From NCBI GenBank assembly GCA_966211335.1, contig CBIHNF010000001.1, positions 1,922,001 through 1,986,000 on the forward strand: DNA of 64,000 bases, given 5' to 3'. Positions 34,005-42,732 of this stretch are shown one piece after another. The notes beneath the pieces were generated by a model. It did not search any database and was not told the origin of the DNA. It saw only the letters and a program-made list of their open reading frames with translations. This DNA comes from JAPWJZ01 sp966211335. GTDB taxonomy: Bacteria > Pseudomonadota > Alphaproteobacteria > Micavibrionales > UBA2020. The translations under genes and the position numbers were made by a program. The stretch's first letter is position 1, and each line of letters begins with the position of its first letter.

Positions 34005-34833
34005 ACCGCAGGTGACCACCGCCGAGAAGCCGATCGACCGGCTGCTGGATATCATGGCATATCTCCGCACCAGCGCCGATGGCTGCGCCTGGACGAAAGC
34101 GCAGACGCATAAATCGCTGACTCCTTATTTGATTGAGGAGTCTTACGAAGCCGCCGATATGATCGACCAAGGCAAGCACGACGACGCGCTGCGCGACGAG
34201 CTGGGTGATGTGCTGCTGCAGATTGCGTTTCATGCGGAAATCGCGCGTGAACGGAATTCGTTCAATTTTGATGATATCGCGCAGGCGATCGTGGACAAGC
34301 TCGAGCGCCGCTACCCGACGATTTTGGGCGACGAGCCCAATACGCTGAAAACCCCCGAAGAAATCGACCGCCGCTGGGAAGAGATAAAAACGCTGGAGCG
34401 CGCCAAGAAAGGCATCACCAAGGAAGACAGTATCCTTGATGAAATTTCACACGCGCTCCCTGCCCTTGTCCGCTCCGCCAAGCTGAAGGGCCGCGCCGCG
34501 AAAGCCGGCTGGGAATGGCCGGATGTATCCATGCTGCTCGACAAAATTTCCGAAGAAGTCGCCGAGCTGAAAGTCGAGATCGAGGCCGAGAAACCCGACG
34601 AGCGGAAGATCATGGCCGAATTCGGCGACATGATGTTCATGATGGTCGATTTCGCGCGCTTCCACGGTTTCGATGCCGAAGACGCGCTTCGCGAAACCAA
34701 CAACCGGTTCGAGCGCCGCTTCCGCTTCATGGAACAGGGCCTCAAAAAATCCGGCAAGGACATCACCAACTCCGCGCGCGACGAACGCCTGCACTGGTGG
34801 AACGAAGCCAAGAAGGCCGAGAAAAAAGCCTGA
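33988..34833 (+). CDS. mazG: Nucleoside triphosphate pyrophosphohydrolase MazG
   Basis: About 281 residues from ATG 33988 (GGAGAA before it, inside the GNAT gene). Two MazG repeats are visible: EESYEAADMID with RDELGDVLLQIAFHAEIA, and EEVAELKVEIEAEK with EFGDMMFMMVDFARF. The acidic residues bind magnesium. The C-terminal tail, DERLHWWNEAKKAEKKA, resembles other MazG ends. It degrades non-canonical or excess NTPs to NMP and pyrophosphate and lowers ppGpp in some bacteria. Confidence 0.94.
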   Translation: MNAKSKPQVTTAEKPIDRLLDIMAYLRTSADGCAWTKAQTHKSLTPYLIEESYEAADMIDQGKHDDALRDELGDVLLQIAFHAEIARERNSFNFDDIAQAIVDKLERRYPTILGDEPNTLKTPEEIDRRWEEIKTLERAKKGITKEDSILDEISHALPALVRSAKLKGRAAKAGWEWPDVSMLLDKISEEVAELKVEIEAEKPDERKIMAEFGDMMFMMVDFARFHGFDAEDALRETNNRFERRFRFMEQGLKKSGKDITNSARDERLHWWNEAKKAEKKA

Positions 34834-35035
34834 AACCCACCCTGTGGATAACTATTTTTAAGCACCCACTAGCTGTAGTATTGGTTTTTAAACGTCATAC
34901 AATTTGTTGAAATGTATGGATAAATACCCTATTGCAATTAATGATTCGGAGGCCTAAAACTCTTTCTCCGGGCGATTTAGACTTTTCTGCCCCGGGGCCA
35001 ATTACGGCCAAGAATTCTAGAAGGTGTGCCTTACG

Positions 35036-35494
35036 ATGCCGACGATTACAAAACATACCCTGACGGGTACGGTTGCCGACGCTTTGGGACTTCCCGGCGA
35101 AGCGGAAATGCAGCTGCTGGAATCCGTTGTCCGCCCCCTCACCGCCAATGGTTTTGAATTCCGCGGCGGCGATGTTTTCGGTCAGGAAGTTCTTGGCATT
35201 TATATGCACGACGCGCTCGATGAATTCGTCATGCTGCGCTACAACCGCCCCGCCGATGCCGACGGCCGCGCCCAGCCGCCCCTGATCGTGCGCGGCGCCA
35301 TGGCCGAGCTGGACCAGCCGATGGACGCCATCGACAACCTGAAATTCGTCACGATTCCGGAATTCCTCGGCCGCGATGTGCCGGCGCAGCCCGAGCAGCG
35401 TCAGGAAGCCGCGAACCAGAATCCCGCGAACCAGAATAACGTCAGCGCCACAGCAACCGCCGTCTTCAAGCCCTTCGGCCCGCTGCGTCCGTAA
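35036..35494 (+). CDS. Hypothetical protein with asparagine/alanine-rich tail
   Basis: 152 residues from ATG 35036 (AAGG eleven bases upstream; a GTG at 35024 is too close to it). The first 110 residues are globular, with no signal peptide. The tail has a small repeat, QNPANQNN, and low-complexity alanine and asparagine. No family recognised. It is flanked by about 200 bp of AT-rich DNA upstream and is convergent with the macrodomain-like gene. Confidence 0.65.
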   Translation: MPTITKHTLTGTVADALGLPGEAEMQLLESVVRPLTANGFEFRGGDVFGQEVLGIYMHDALDEFVMLRYNRPADADGRAQPPLIVRGAMAELDQPMDAIDNLKFVTIPEFLGRDVPAQPEQRQEAANQNPANQNNVSATATAVFKPFGPLRP

Positions 35495-35514
35495 ATCGGC
35501 GAGTCTAATCTGTC

Positions 35515-37080
35515 TTAAAAAATCTTCTGGCCGTAAGACCCGAGCGCGGTTTCCAGCTGCTTGTTGTTCCGCACCCAACCGCGGTAGAACAATTGCTCCT
35601 GCAGGCGCGCACCCTCGATCTGATCTTTCAGCACGGGGTCGGTCGTCGTATTGACCGCCTGAACGACGTCATTCAGCGCATCATTGACTTCCTGAAGCGT
35701 GCCCCTGCGCGCGGCAGAGACGACGCGTTGGAAGCGGCCGGCAAGGCTGCCCGCGGGCGCCATGCGCGCTCTGGCAAGGCCCGGCGCAACGACGTCAGTC
35801 GCACCGTCGAAAGACTGCGCAGCGGTGTTGAAGAGGTTATAAAGAAAACCCCTGACGTCGCCGGATAATTCCTGAATGCCTGTGGTAGGTGTCATGACTG
35901 TATTTCCTTGAACGGCCGGCTGAACGGCGGGCTTGCTGGCTTGATAATCTTGGAGCGTCAGAAGCTGTGCAGTACCGGTGACGATGTTCACATTGCCCTT
36001 CACCGTCAACTGCAAGTTATGGCGGAGGACGACATCTTCCCAGTCCTGATAGCCCTGCGGCGGCAGGTATTTGCCGGAGATGTAGCGGCCGGTAATGCCC
36101 GTCACGCTTTCCATGGAATTCGTCGCGGCTGCGGAAACGCCGTCATCGGTGTTCCGGTCATTGACGAAGAAATCATTGCCCGGCAGCGATACGTGATCCC
36201 ATGCGACAATTTTGTACAGCGTGCAGTTGGAAAAATCATCCCCCTGCTCCGCATAGGTCTGCGGCGTCGCCAGCTGCGGCTTGCCGGGGTTCTGCGTTGC
36301 CGGACGCACGCGGTATGCGATGCCGTGAATGAACTGCTGTTGGTTTTTGCACTCGTTAAAAGTATCAAGGTAAACGGCCTTGATATGTGGCAGCTGGCTG
36401 CCGTGCTTTTGCAAAAGTGCCTGCAGGGCGATGTTGAGGTGCGATCCCATCTCGCCCCTGAATTCACCCGCGAAGGCGCCGCAGCCGATGCCGGGCAGCG
36501 TGATGAAGGCGGGCTTGCCGGATTGCTGGGCGTCATCATTCGCCTGCACGAGCAGCGGCAGCATACGGCGTTCAATAAGCTGGTTATATTTTTGCTGGTC
36601 GATCTCGCCGGCAGGCGAGACAACCTCAAGGTAATCCGGCGATTGGCCCTTGAAGCCACGGCCGACATTCAACAGCGCGCCCGGCGTAAACAGCAGGTTG
36701 CCTTGCAGGGGCGTGGCCGCGCCGTATTCTTTAAAATCCGGATGGGCCGTCGACCAGACGCCGTTATCAAAAATTTTTGCCGCCATCGTTACGTTGATAT
36801 CGCCGAGAAGTGACAATTCCCGCTTAGTCCAGTCGCTGCCATCGCCCCTGATTTCGCTTTCGGCAAAAATGCGCGGTGCTTTGGTTGCCAGCAGCGCCTG
36901 CAGAAATTGTTCGGTGGAGAGATCGGCGGTCGCTTTATTTTCCTGACGAAGAACAGCATTCAGGCTTTTTTGCAGACGCGCGCCCGGCGTTTCGCGGCCT
37001 GATGCGATGCCCTCTTTATATGCGGTGATCGCATCCAGCGTTTTATCGCTCATGACAATTTTGTAGGGCACAGATGCCAT
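35515..37080 (-). CDS. Macrodomain-like protein of unknown function
   Basis: 521 residues from ATG 37080 (AGAGG upstream). The central part carries FITLPGIGCGAFAG (about 192-205), like the glycine-rich phosphate-binding loop of macrodomains, followed by a helix and the strand IKAVYLD; earlier is LLFTPGALLNVG, later DDGVSAAATNSMESVTG (312-328). The last 130 residues are helical and could be a separate domain. No signal peptide. I recall similar uncharacterised proteins in Legionella-like intracellular bacteria, but this is unverified. A strong promoter with an overlapping palindrome lies just upstream, suggesting separate regulation from suhB. Confidence 0.65.
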   Translation of the reverse strand: MASVPYKIVMSDKTLDAITAYKEGIASGRETPGARLQKSLNAVLRQENKATADLSTEQFLQALLATKAPRIFAESEIRGDGSDWTKRELSLLGDINVTMAAKIFDNGVWSTAHPDFKEYGAATPLQGNLLFTPGALLNVGRGFKGQSPDYLEVVSPAGEIDQQKYNQLIERRMLPLLVQANDDAQQSGKPAFITLPGIGCGAFAGEFRGEMGSHLNIALQALLQKHGSQLPHIKAVYLDTFNECKNQQQFIHGIAYRVRPATQNPGKPQLATPQTYAEQGDDFSNCTLYKIVAWDHVSLPGNDFFVNDRNTDDGVSAAATNSMESVTGITGRYISGKYLPPQGYQDWEDVVLRHNLQLTVKGNVNIVTGTAQLLTLQDYQASKPAVQPAVQGNTVMTPTTGIQELSGDVRGFLYNLFNTAAQSFDGATDVVAPGLARARMAPAGSLAGRFQRVVSAARRGTLQEVNDALNDVVQAVNTTTDPVLKDQIEGARLQEQLFYRGWVRNNKQLETALGSYGQKIF

Positions 37081-37098
37081 GGGAAATGCCTCTTTAAA

Positions 37099-37129
37099 TA
37101 TGATGACTGCAAAGAATGCAGGCATCATA
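37099..37129 (-). promoter_or_regulatory. Palindromic operator overlapping the -10 of the macrodomain-like gene
   Basis: Arms of 13 bases (37099-37111 and 37117-37129) with a single mismatch flank a 5-base centre. One arm contains the -10 element TATGAT, so a dimeric repressor bound here would block transcription. It could alternatively fold as a 5' leader hairpin. Confidence 0.6.
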
Positions 37130-37152
37130 AATAGTTATGGCAAATTTGTCAA
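37124..37152 (-). promoter_or_regulatory. Near-consensus sigma70 promoter for the macrodomain-like gene
   Basis: On the minus strand: TTGACA (37152-37147), 17-bp spacer, TATGAT (37129-37124; 5 of 6). It directs transcription toward ATG 37080 and is among the closest consensus matches I found in the window. Confidence 0.7.
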
Positions 37153-37182
37153 TTTGATTTAAAGGGTGGCAAACGGCTGTTT

Positions 37183-37998
37183 TTAAGCGGTTTTCTTCAG
37201 CTTTTCGTACAGCGCTTCCTGCAGCAGTTCCCAGCGCGCGCGGTCAGGCGCGGCGATGAGCAGGCAGGGCCGGTGCATGTCGGGCGTGAAGGGCACGTCT
37301 TCACCGGCAAGGCGCACGTAGGCCCCCGCTTCTTCCGCCAGCAAGACGGTCGCCGAATGGTCCCAGGGGGTCACCTTGTTGATGTGGACGACGAAATCCG
37401 CGTCGCCCGCCGCAAGGTTCAGAAAATCGTGGAGGGAGCTGCGCACGTTGAGGATGCTTTTGATGACATCCTTCACCGGCTCGAAGTGCCAGGCCTGACC
37501 GCCGCCGCCCATGCCGGTCATATGGATGGGCAGTTCTGCGGATTTGCGCATCTCGGCCTTTTTGCCGTTGATGGTCGCGCCGCCGCCGCGAATGGCGATC
37601 GCCATGCGGTCTTGCGGGGCATCATAAACCCAGCCGTATTGCGTGACGCCATTTTGCACCAGCGAGACGAGGATGCCGAAGTAGCTGCGGTTATGCGCGA
37701 AGTTATAGGTGCCGTCGATGGGGTCGATCACCCAGATGGCTTTATTGGTTTTCAGTTTTTCCAGCTCGCCCGCGTCTTTCGACACCGCTTCCTCGCCCAC
37801 GACTTCGGAGCCGGGCAGATAGGCGCGGAGCGCAGCGCTCAGAGCCTTTTCGGAAGCTTCATCGGCGACCGTCACAAAGTCACCGGGGTTCTTTTCGCGG
37901 ATGTCGCCGGTGGCAAGGTTCTTGAAGCGCGGCATGACTTCGGTTGCGGAAACATGGCGGATGATATCCGCAACTTTGTTGACGTCGATGTCGATCAT
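37183..37998 (-). CDS. suhB: Inositol monophosphatase family protein (SuhB-like)
   Basis: 271 residues. Metal-binding motifs are present: GEEAVSKD, WVIDPIDGTYNFAH and WDHSATVLLAEEAGAYV, the standard trio of lithium-sensitive phosphatases. These hydrolyse myo-inositol 1-phosphate or similar sugar phosphates; E. coli SuhB also acts in rRNA antitermination. The ATGA overlap with the hflX stop places it at the end of the hfq-hflX unit. Confidence 0.92.
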   Translation of the reverse strand: MIDIDVNKVADIIRHVSATEVMPRFKNLATGDIREKNPGDFVTVADEASEKALSAALRAYLPGSEVVGEEAVSKDAGELEKLKTNKAIWVIDPIDGTYNFAHNRSYFGILVSLVQNGVTQYGWVYDAPQDRMAIAIRGGGATINGKKAEMRKSAELPIHMTGMGGGGQAWHFEPVKDVIKSILNVRSSLHDFLNLAAGDADFVVHINKVTPWDHSATVLLAEEAGAYVRLAGEDVPFTPDMHRPCLLIAAPDRARWELLQEALYEKLKKTA

Positions 37999-39368
37999 GC
38001 TTTCTTCTTCTTTCTCGGCTTGGTCTTCTGGAACTTGTAGGGGAACTGGTCGGTAAAGCGGTCGACGTCTTCAGGTTCGATGCTGACCATCAGGTGGCTT
38101 GATTCATCATCGCCCGCCGTCTCCAGCACTTCGGCGCGGCGGTGCAGCCAGGACAGCGCCTTGCCATCCGAATGCGGCACGCTGATCCAGAGCGCCTGAC
38201 GGTTTTCGCCAAGCTTGGCGTCAATCATTTCCAAAAGGTCTTCAAGCCCCTCGCCCGTCAGCGCGGAAACGCCGATGATGCGATCCTGCCGGCTGTTGCG
38301 GGCGCGCAAGGCCTTGCGGTCTTCATCCGGTAGGCGGTCGACTTTGTTAAGAACTTCGATGATGCGGGTGTCGCGCTCGTTCACGCCAAGGTCGTTGAGG
38401 ATGCGCAGGACTTCTTCCCGCTCCGCTTCTGTATTCTCCTGCCCGACGTCGCGGACATGGAGGATGACGGTTGCTTCCTGCACTTCCTCCAGCGTCGCGC
38501 GGAAGGCGGCGACAAGCTGGGTCGGCAGGTCAGAGATGAAACCGACAGTATCGGACAAAATGGCTTTCTTGCCAGACGGCATACCGAGGCCGCGCATGGT
38601 GGTATCCAATGTCGCGAACAGCAAATCTTTCACGAAAACATCGGCGCCCGTCAGCCGGTTGAACAGCGTCGATTTGCCGGCGTTGGTATAGCCGACGATG
38701 GCGACGATGGGGTAAGGCTCTTTTTTGCGCGATTCACGCTGCAATTTCCGCTGCGCCCGTACCTGTTCAAGGTCTTCGCGCAGGCGGCGGATATGCTCGT
38801 CGATTTTGCGGCGGTCTAATTCGATCTGCGTCTCGCCGGGTCCGCCGACGAAGCCGAAGCCGCCGCGCTGGCGCTCCAGGTGGGTCCAGGCGCGGACAAG
38901 GCGGGCGCGTTGGAAGCTCAAGGCCGCAAGTTCCACCTGCAGCTGGCCTTCCTTCGTGCGCGCGCGTGCGCCGAAAATTTCTAAAATCAGGCCGGTGCGG
39001 TCAATGACCTTGGCATTCCATGCCTTTTCAAGGTTGCGCTGCTGGACGGGGCTGAGGGCGTAGTCGACGAAGACAAGCTTTGCCTCCAGCTCCTTCGCAA
39101 GGCCCTTGATGCGCTCGACAACGCCGGTGCCGATGAGCGTGGCGGGCGTGATTTTCTTGGAAAGGGTGATGACTTCCTGATGCACGACGACAAGGTCGAT
39201 GGCGCGGGCGAGGCCGACGGCTTCTTCAAGCGCGGCGTTCGGGTCACGGAAATACTTCTTGTCCTTGTTGTCCCCCGACTTGAAAGTCACTTCGGGGTGC
39301 AGGACAATTACTTTGGTGATGACGGGTCCATTTTCATGGAGCTTGCTGGTTTTGGATTTAACGGTCAA
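37995..39368 (-). CDS. hflX: Ribosome-splitting GTPase HflX
   Basis: 457 residues, starting at TTG 39368 (TTGA overlap with the hfq stop); no better ATG exists before the conserved domain. The N-terminal HflX domain binds the ribosome, the coiled RRKIDEHIRRLREDLEQVR region follows, then the GTPase with GYTNAGKSTLFN, DTVGFI and NKVD. HflX separates stalled 70S ribosomes during stress. Downstream of hfq, as in most proteobacteria. Lysine-rich C-terminus. Confidence 0.94.
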   Translation of the reverse strand: MTVKSKTSKLHENGPVITKVIVLHPEVTFKSGDNKDKKYFRDPNAALEEAVGLARAIDLVVVHQEVITLSKKITPATLIGTGVVERIKGLAKELEAKLVFVDYALSPVQQRNLEKAWNAKVIDRTGLILEIFGARARTKEGQLQVELAALSFQRARLVRAWTHLERQRGGFGFVGGPGETQIELDRRKIDEHIRRLREDLEQVRAQRKLQRESRKKEPYPIVAIVGYTNAGKSTLFNRLTGADVFVKDLLFATLDTTMRGLGMPSGKKAILSDTVGFISDLPTQLVAAFRATLEEVQEATVILHVRDVGQENTEAEREEVLRILNDLGVNERDTRIIEVLNKVDRLPDEDRKALRARNSRQDRIIGVSALTGEGLEDLLEMIDAKLGENRQALWISVPHSDGKALSWLHRRAEVLETAGDDESSHLMVSIEPEDVDRFTDQFPYKFQKTKPRKKKKA

Positions 39369-39634
39369 TGGCCTGTCGAATTATCGCCCGCCTCGACCTC
39401 GCCGCCTTCATCGTCATGCAGGCGCACGGGGGCGGCCGGCATGATGGTGGAGATGGCATGTTTATAAATCAGCTGCGAGTGTGAATCACGGCGCAGCAGC
39501 ATGGAGAAGTTATCGAACCAGGTAATGATGCCCTGAAGCTTGACGCCGTTGACCAGAAAAACAGTCACCGACATTTTCTCTTTGCGGATTTTGTTTAAAA
39601 ATTTGTCCTGCAAGTTTTGGCTTTTGTCGGACAT
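39365..39634 (-). CDS. hfq: RNA chaperone Hfq
   Basis: 89 residues. Sm1 region QDKFLNKIRKEKMSVTVFLVNGVKLQG and Sm2 region YKHAISTIMPAAPV are both recognisable (Q, F, K and the YKHA residues form the RNA-binding rings; quoted in part). It helps small RNAs pair with mRNAs. GAGGGG lies before the ATG. The acidic tail is short. Precedes hflX with a 4-base overlap. Confidence 0.97.
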   Translation of the reverse strand: MSDKSQNLQDKFLNKIRKEKMSVTVFLVNGVKLQGIITWFDNFSMLLRRDSHSQLIYKHAISTIMPAAPVRLHDDEGGEVEAGDNSTGH

Positions 39635-39737
39635 TCAATTGATCCCCTCGGTCCAAATCGCATAAAAACGGGCACTTGATCTATGCCACCTTCTAAAATT
39701 AGTAGAGGTTAATCCCCCGATTCACAAGCGAATTCAA

Positions 39738-40418
39738 TTATTTTGCAGGCGTTCCTGTGAAATACGGCTGCACTAATTCCATAAGTTCACCGTGGTGACG
39801 GAAGCGGTGTGCGGGGGGATGCAGGGCCAGAATGTCTTCCGGTGGGGTCTTGGTTTCGATGAGCACCGGCGTGCAGTCGGCGTTCAGGGCGCAGCGCATA
39901 TCCATGTAGCTGTCGCCGATAAACCAGACGTCGGGGCCAGGCGCAATGCCGCTGCCCGCAAGCGCCATATGTACGGGTGCGGGATCCGGCTTGTCGGCGC
40001 TGGCATCTCCTGCCCCGATGATATTGCCGAAGTATTTGTCGAAGCCGAGTTTGGCGGCATCCCGCCGCAGCAGCTCGCCGCGCTTGTTGCTGACGACGGC
40101 CAAAAAAATGCCATGCGCCTTAAAGGCCTTCAACATGTCTTCCGCATAGTCATGGACGCGGGCATTGTGGCTGACGAGCTCGTAAAAGCGGGCGTAATAA
40201 AACTTATCCGCCTGCTCCCATTTATCGGCGCCGAAAACATCGGTGAACAGGTCGCGGGCAGACGGGCCGGCACGGCGGCGCGCTTCATCATCCGACCATC
40301 TCGCATGGCCCATATGCTCCAGCGTATCGTTCAAGGCTTCGAGCGCCAGGCGCCAGTTGTCAACGATGGTGTCATCCCAGTCGAAGATAATGGCGCGGGG
40401 CTTTGTCAGCTGTTTCAT
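39738..40418 (-). CDS. HAD-superfamily hydrolase, phosphoglycolate phosphatase-like
   Basis: 226 residues. HAD motif I is IFDWDDTIVDNW, with nucleophile and acid aspartates; motif II VVSNKRGELL; motif III and IV lie around KPDPAPVHMAL and WFIGDSYMDMRCAL. The helical cap after motif I is typical of the Gph/PGP group. Substrate not determined. Its start overlaps the dat stop by four bases. Confidence 0.88.
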   Translation of the reverse strand: MKQLTKPRAIIFDWDDTIVDNWRLALEALNDTLEHMGHARWSDDEARRRAGPSARDLFTDVFGADKWEQADKFYYARFYELVSHNARVHDYAEDMLKAFKAHGIFLAVVSNKRGELLRRDAAKLGFDKYFGNIIGAGDASADKPDPAPVHMALAGSGIAPGPDVWFIGDSYMDMRCALNADCTPVLIETKTPPEDILALHPPAHRFRHHGELMELVQPYFTGTPAK

Positions 40419-41299
40419 TTCGGCGTCCAGGTTTCATGGGTGCGGCCGGCATCGGTCGCGTAGCCCATGTAGATTTCCATGAGCTTGCAGGTAACAGGCC
40501 CCGGCTTGCCATCCCCGATTTTCTTGCCGTCGATATCAACAATCGGCACGATCAGCGCGACAGCGGAAGACGTAAACGCTTCTTTCGCAGCAAGCGCTTC
40601 CTTCACGGTGAAAGCGCGTTCGATGATTTTAATTTTTTCCGTTTTGCACAGCACCTGCAGCGCGTTGCGCGTGACGCCTTTCAGGATGGCGTTATGCGCG
40701 GTCGGGCGGGTGATGAGGTTACCAGATTTATCGACGATCCAGGCGTTGCTGGAGGAGCCTTCGGTCACGAAACCGTCATCATCCACCATCCAGGCTTCAT
40801 AAGCCCCCTTCTCCGCCGCCGCCTGCTTGGCGAGGACTTGGGCCACCAGCGCGGTGGTTTTGATGTCGCGGCGCTTCCAGCGGATGTCGGGCACAGTCAC
40901 GGCTTTCTTCGCCATGGCTTTGCGCGCATCGAGGTCGAAGTTGGCGGCATAGACCGTCATGACCAGTGTCGGCTGAACGTTTTTCGGGAATTTGAAATCG
41001 CGCATGGCGACGCCCCGTGTCACCTGCATATAAATCGCGCCGTTTTTCACGCGGTTGCGGCGGGCAAGTTCGGCCATCACCAACTGCATGGAGCGGCGCG
41101 GCATCGGCATCGCGATTTGAAGTTCATTCAGCGAGCGTTCGAGACGGTCAAGGTGCCCGACTTCATCCGCCATACGGCCGTCAATCAGCGCGACGACTTC
41201 GTAAATGCTGTCGGCGAACTGGAAGCCGCGGTCCTCAATATGCACGGCGCCGTCGCGGTGCGGAACATAGCGGCCATTCACATAGGCAAAACGTGGCAT
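40415..41299 (-). CDS. dat: Class IV aminotransferase (D-amino-acid transaminase type)
   Basis: 294 residues, fold type IV PLP enzyme. The catalytic lysine is in IKTTALVAQVLAKQ, and the cofactor phosphate loop in VTEGSSSNAWIV. ARYG-type branched-chain residues are not obvious, and RFAYVNGRYVPHRDGAVHIEDRG (shown in part) resembles D-alanine transaminases of alphaproteobacteria. It makes D-amino acids or interconverts 2-oxo acids. Lies 12 bp after trkA in the ntr block. Confidence 0.85.
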   Translation of the reverse strand: MPRFAYVNGRYVPHRDGAVHIEDRGFQFADSIYEVVALIDGRMADEVGHLDRLERSLNELQIAMPMPRRSMQLVMAELARRNRVKNGAIYMQVTRGVAMRDFKFPKNVQPTLVMTVYAANFDLDARKAMAKKAVTVPDIRWKRRDIKTTALVAQVLAKQAAAEKGAYEAWMVDDDGFVTEGSSSNAWIVDKSGNLITRPTAHNAILKGVTRNALQVLCKTEKIKIIERAFTVKEALAAKEAFTSSAVALIVPIVDIDGKKIGDGKPGPVTCKLMEIYMGYATDAGRTHETWTPK

Positions 41300-41310
41300 T
41301 TAAAAAATCC

Positions 41311-42687
41311 TTAGAAGTATTCGGGGCGGACGGCGAACATCTGCTCGACGCGCTTCACCTGATCGTGGGCGGCGAGGATGATGACGCGGTCGTCGGGCTT
41401 GATGACCGTGTCAGGCTTCGGCGTCATAATGGTTTTGCCGCGTACGATAAGGCCGAAGATCATGTCTTTCGGCCGCTTGATTTCGCGGATGGGCGTGTTG
41501 ACGATGGCGGAGGTATCAAGCGCCTCGACCTCAAGAATTTCGGCAAAACCGTCACGCAGGGAGTGCGCCGCCTTGATGCGCCCGCGGCGGACGTGCTGCA
41601 GGATGGTCGAGACGGTAATCGCGCGCGGATTGACGATAGCGTCAACGCCCATGGCGGTGACGAGCGGCGTAAAGGACGGATTGTTGATAAGGGTAATCGC
41701 CCGCTCGCAGCCGTGCTGCTTGGCGAGCAGCGAGGCGAGAATATTGCTCTCGTCATGGTTCATGACGGAAATGACGGCCTCCGTCTTGCCGACATTCGCC
41801 TCGTCAAGGATTTCTTTCGACAGTCCGTCGCCATGCACGATAGTGATGCCGGCCAGTTTTTGCGCGGCGCGCTGCGCCTTGTCCATATCCGCCTCGATCA
41901 TGCGGACGGTGACGCCTGGCATCGTGTCGCGGATGTCCTGCGCCAGAAGGCCGCCGACTTTGCCGGCGCCGACGATCAGCACGCGCCGCGTCGCCTGCTC
42001 GGCATAGCCGAAGGCGGCCATGGCGCGGCTCAGGTGATCCGTCGAAACGACGAAGTAAGCCTCATCACCCGGCAGCATTTCATCTTCACTGGAGGGAATG
42101 ATTTTTTCATCACCGCGGATGATGGCGACAATTTCAATCGTGAGGTCGGGGAATAGCGAAGTCAGGTGCTTCAGCGGCGTGTGGATCAGCGGGCAGCTGT
42201 GGCGGCAGATGACCGACACCAGCTGGACGCGCCCGTCCGCCATGGGGATGATGTTGAAAGCACCCGGCACGCGGATGCGGTTGGCGATGGAGCGCGCGAC
42301 TTCCACTTCCGGCGAGATCACGACGTCGATCGGCATATGATCACGATGGTACAGGCCTGCCCAGACGGGGTTGAGGTAGCTGGCGTCGCGCAGGCGGGCG
42401 ATTTTCATCGGCACCTTGAACAGCGAATGCGCCACCTGGCAGGCGACCATGTTGACTTCGTCCGAATAGGTCGCGGCGATGAGCATTTCCGCATCCGCCG
42501 TGCCGGCCTGTTCGAGAACGTCGGGGCTGGACGCATGGCCGACGATGCCGGTGACATCGAGGTTTTCGTTAACGTCCGCGATAAGCTCGGGATTTTTATC
42601 GATGAGGGAGACGTTGTTGCCTTCCTCCGACAGATAGGCCGCAATAGCAGACCCGACCATGCCCGCGCCGCAGATGACGACTTTCAT
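41311..42687 (-). CDS. trkA: Trk potassium uptake system, NAD-binding regulatory subunit TrkA
   Basis: 458 residues, two tandem RCK_N/RCK_C units. Both NAD-binding loops are seen: VVICGAGMVGSAIAAYL at the start and VLIVGAGKVGGLLAQDI in the second half, each followed by a TrkA-C domain. It gates the TrkH potassium channel in response to NADH/ATP. Located directly downstream of ntrX, as is usual in alphaproteobacteria. Confidence 0.95.
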   Translation of the reverse strand: MKVVICGAGMVGSAIAAYLSEEGNNVSLIDKNPELIADVNENLDVTGIVGHASSPDVLEQAGTADAEMLIAATYSDEVNMVACQVAHSLFKVPMKIARLRDASYLNPVWAGLYHRDHMPIDVVISPEVEVARSIANRIRVPGAFNIIPMADGRVQLVSVICRHSCPLIHTPLKHLTSLFPDLTIEIVAIIRGDEKIIPSSEDEMLPGDEAYFVVSTDHLSRAMAAFGYAEQATRRVLIVGAGKVGGLLAQDIRDTMPGVTVRMIEADMDKAQRAAQKLAGITIVHGDGLSKEILDEANVGKTEAVISVMNHDESNILASLLAKQHGCERAITLINNPSFTPLVTAMGVDAIVNPRAITVSTILQHVRRGRIKAAHSLRDGFAEILEVEALDTSAIVNTPIREIKRPKDMIFGLIVRGKTIMTPKPDTVIKPDDRVIILAAHDQVKRVEQMFAVRPEYF

Positions 42688-42732
42688 ATTGGTATCAACC
42701 CCGTATTCGCACTGTTTTTTATTGTTTGGATA

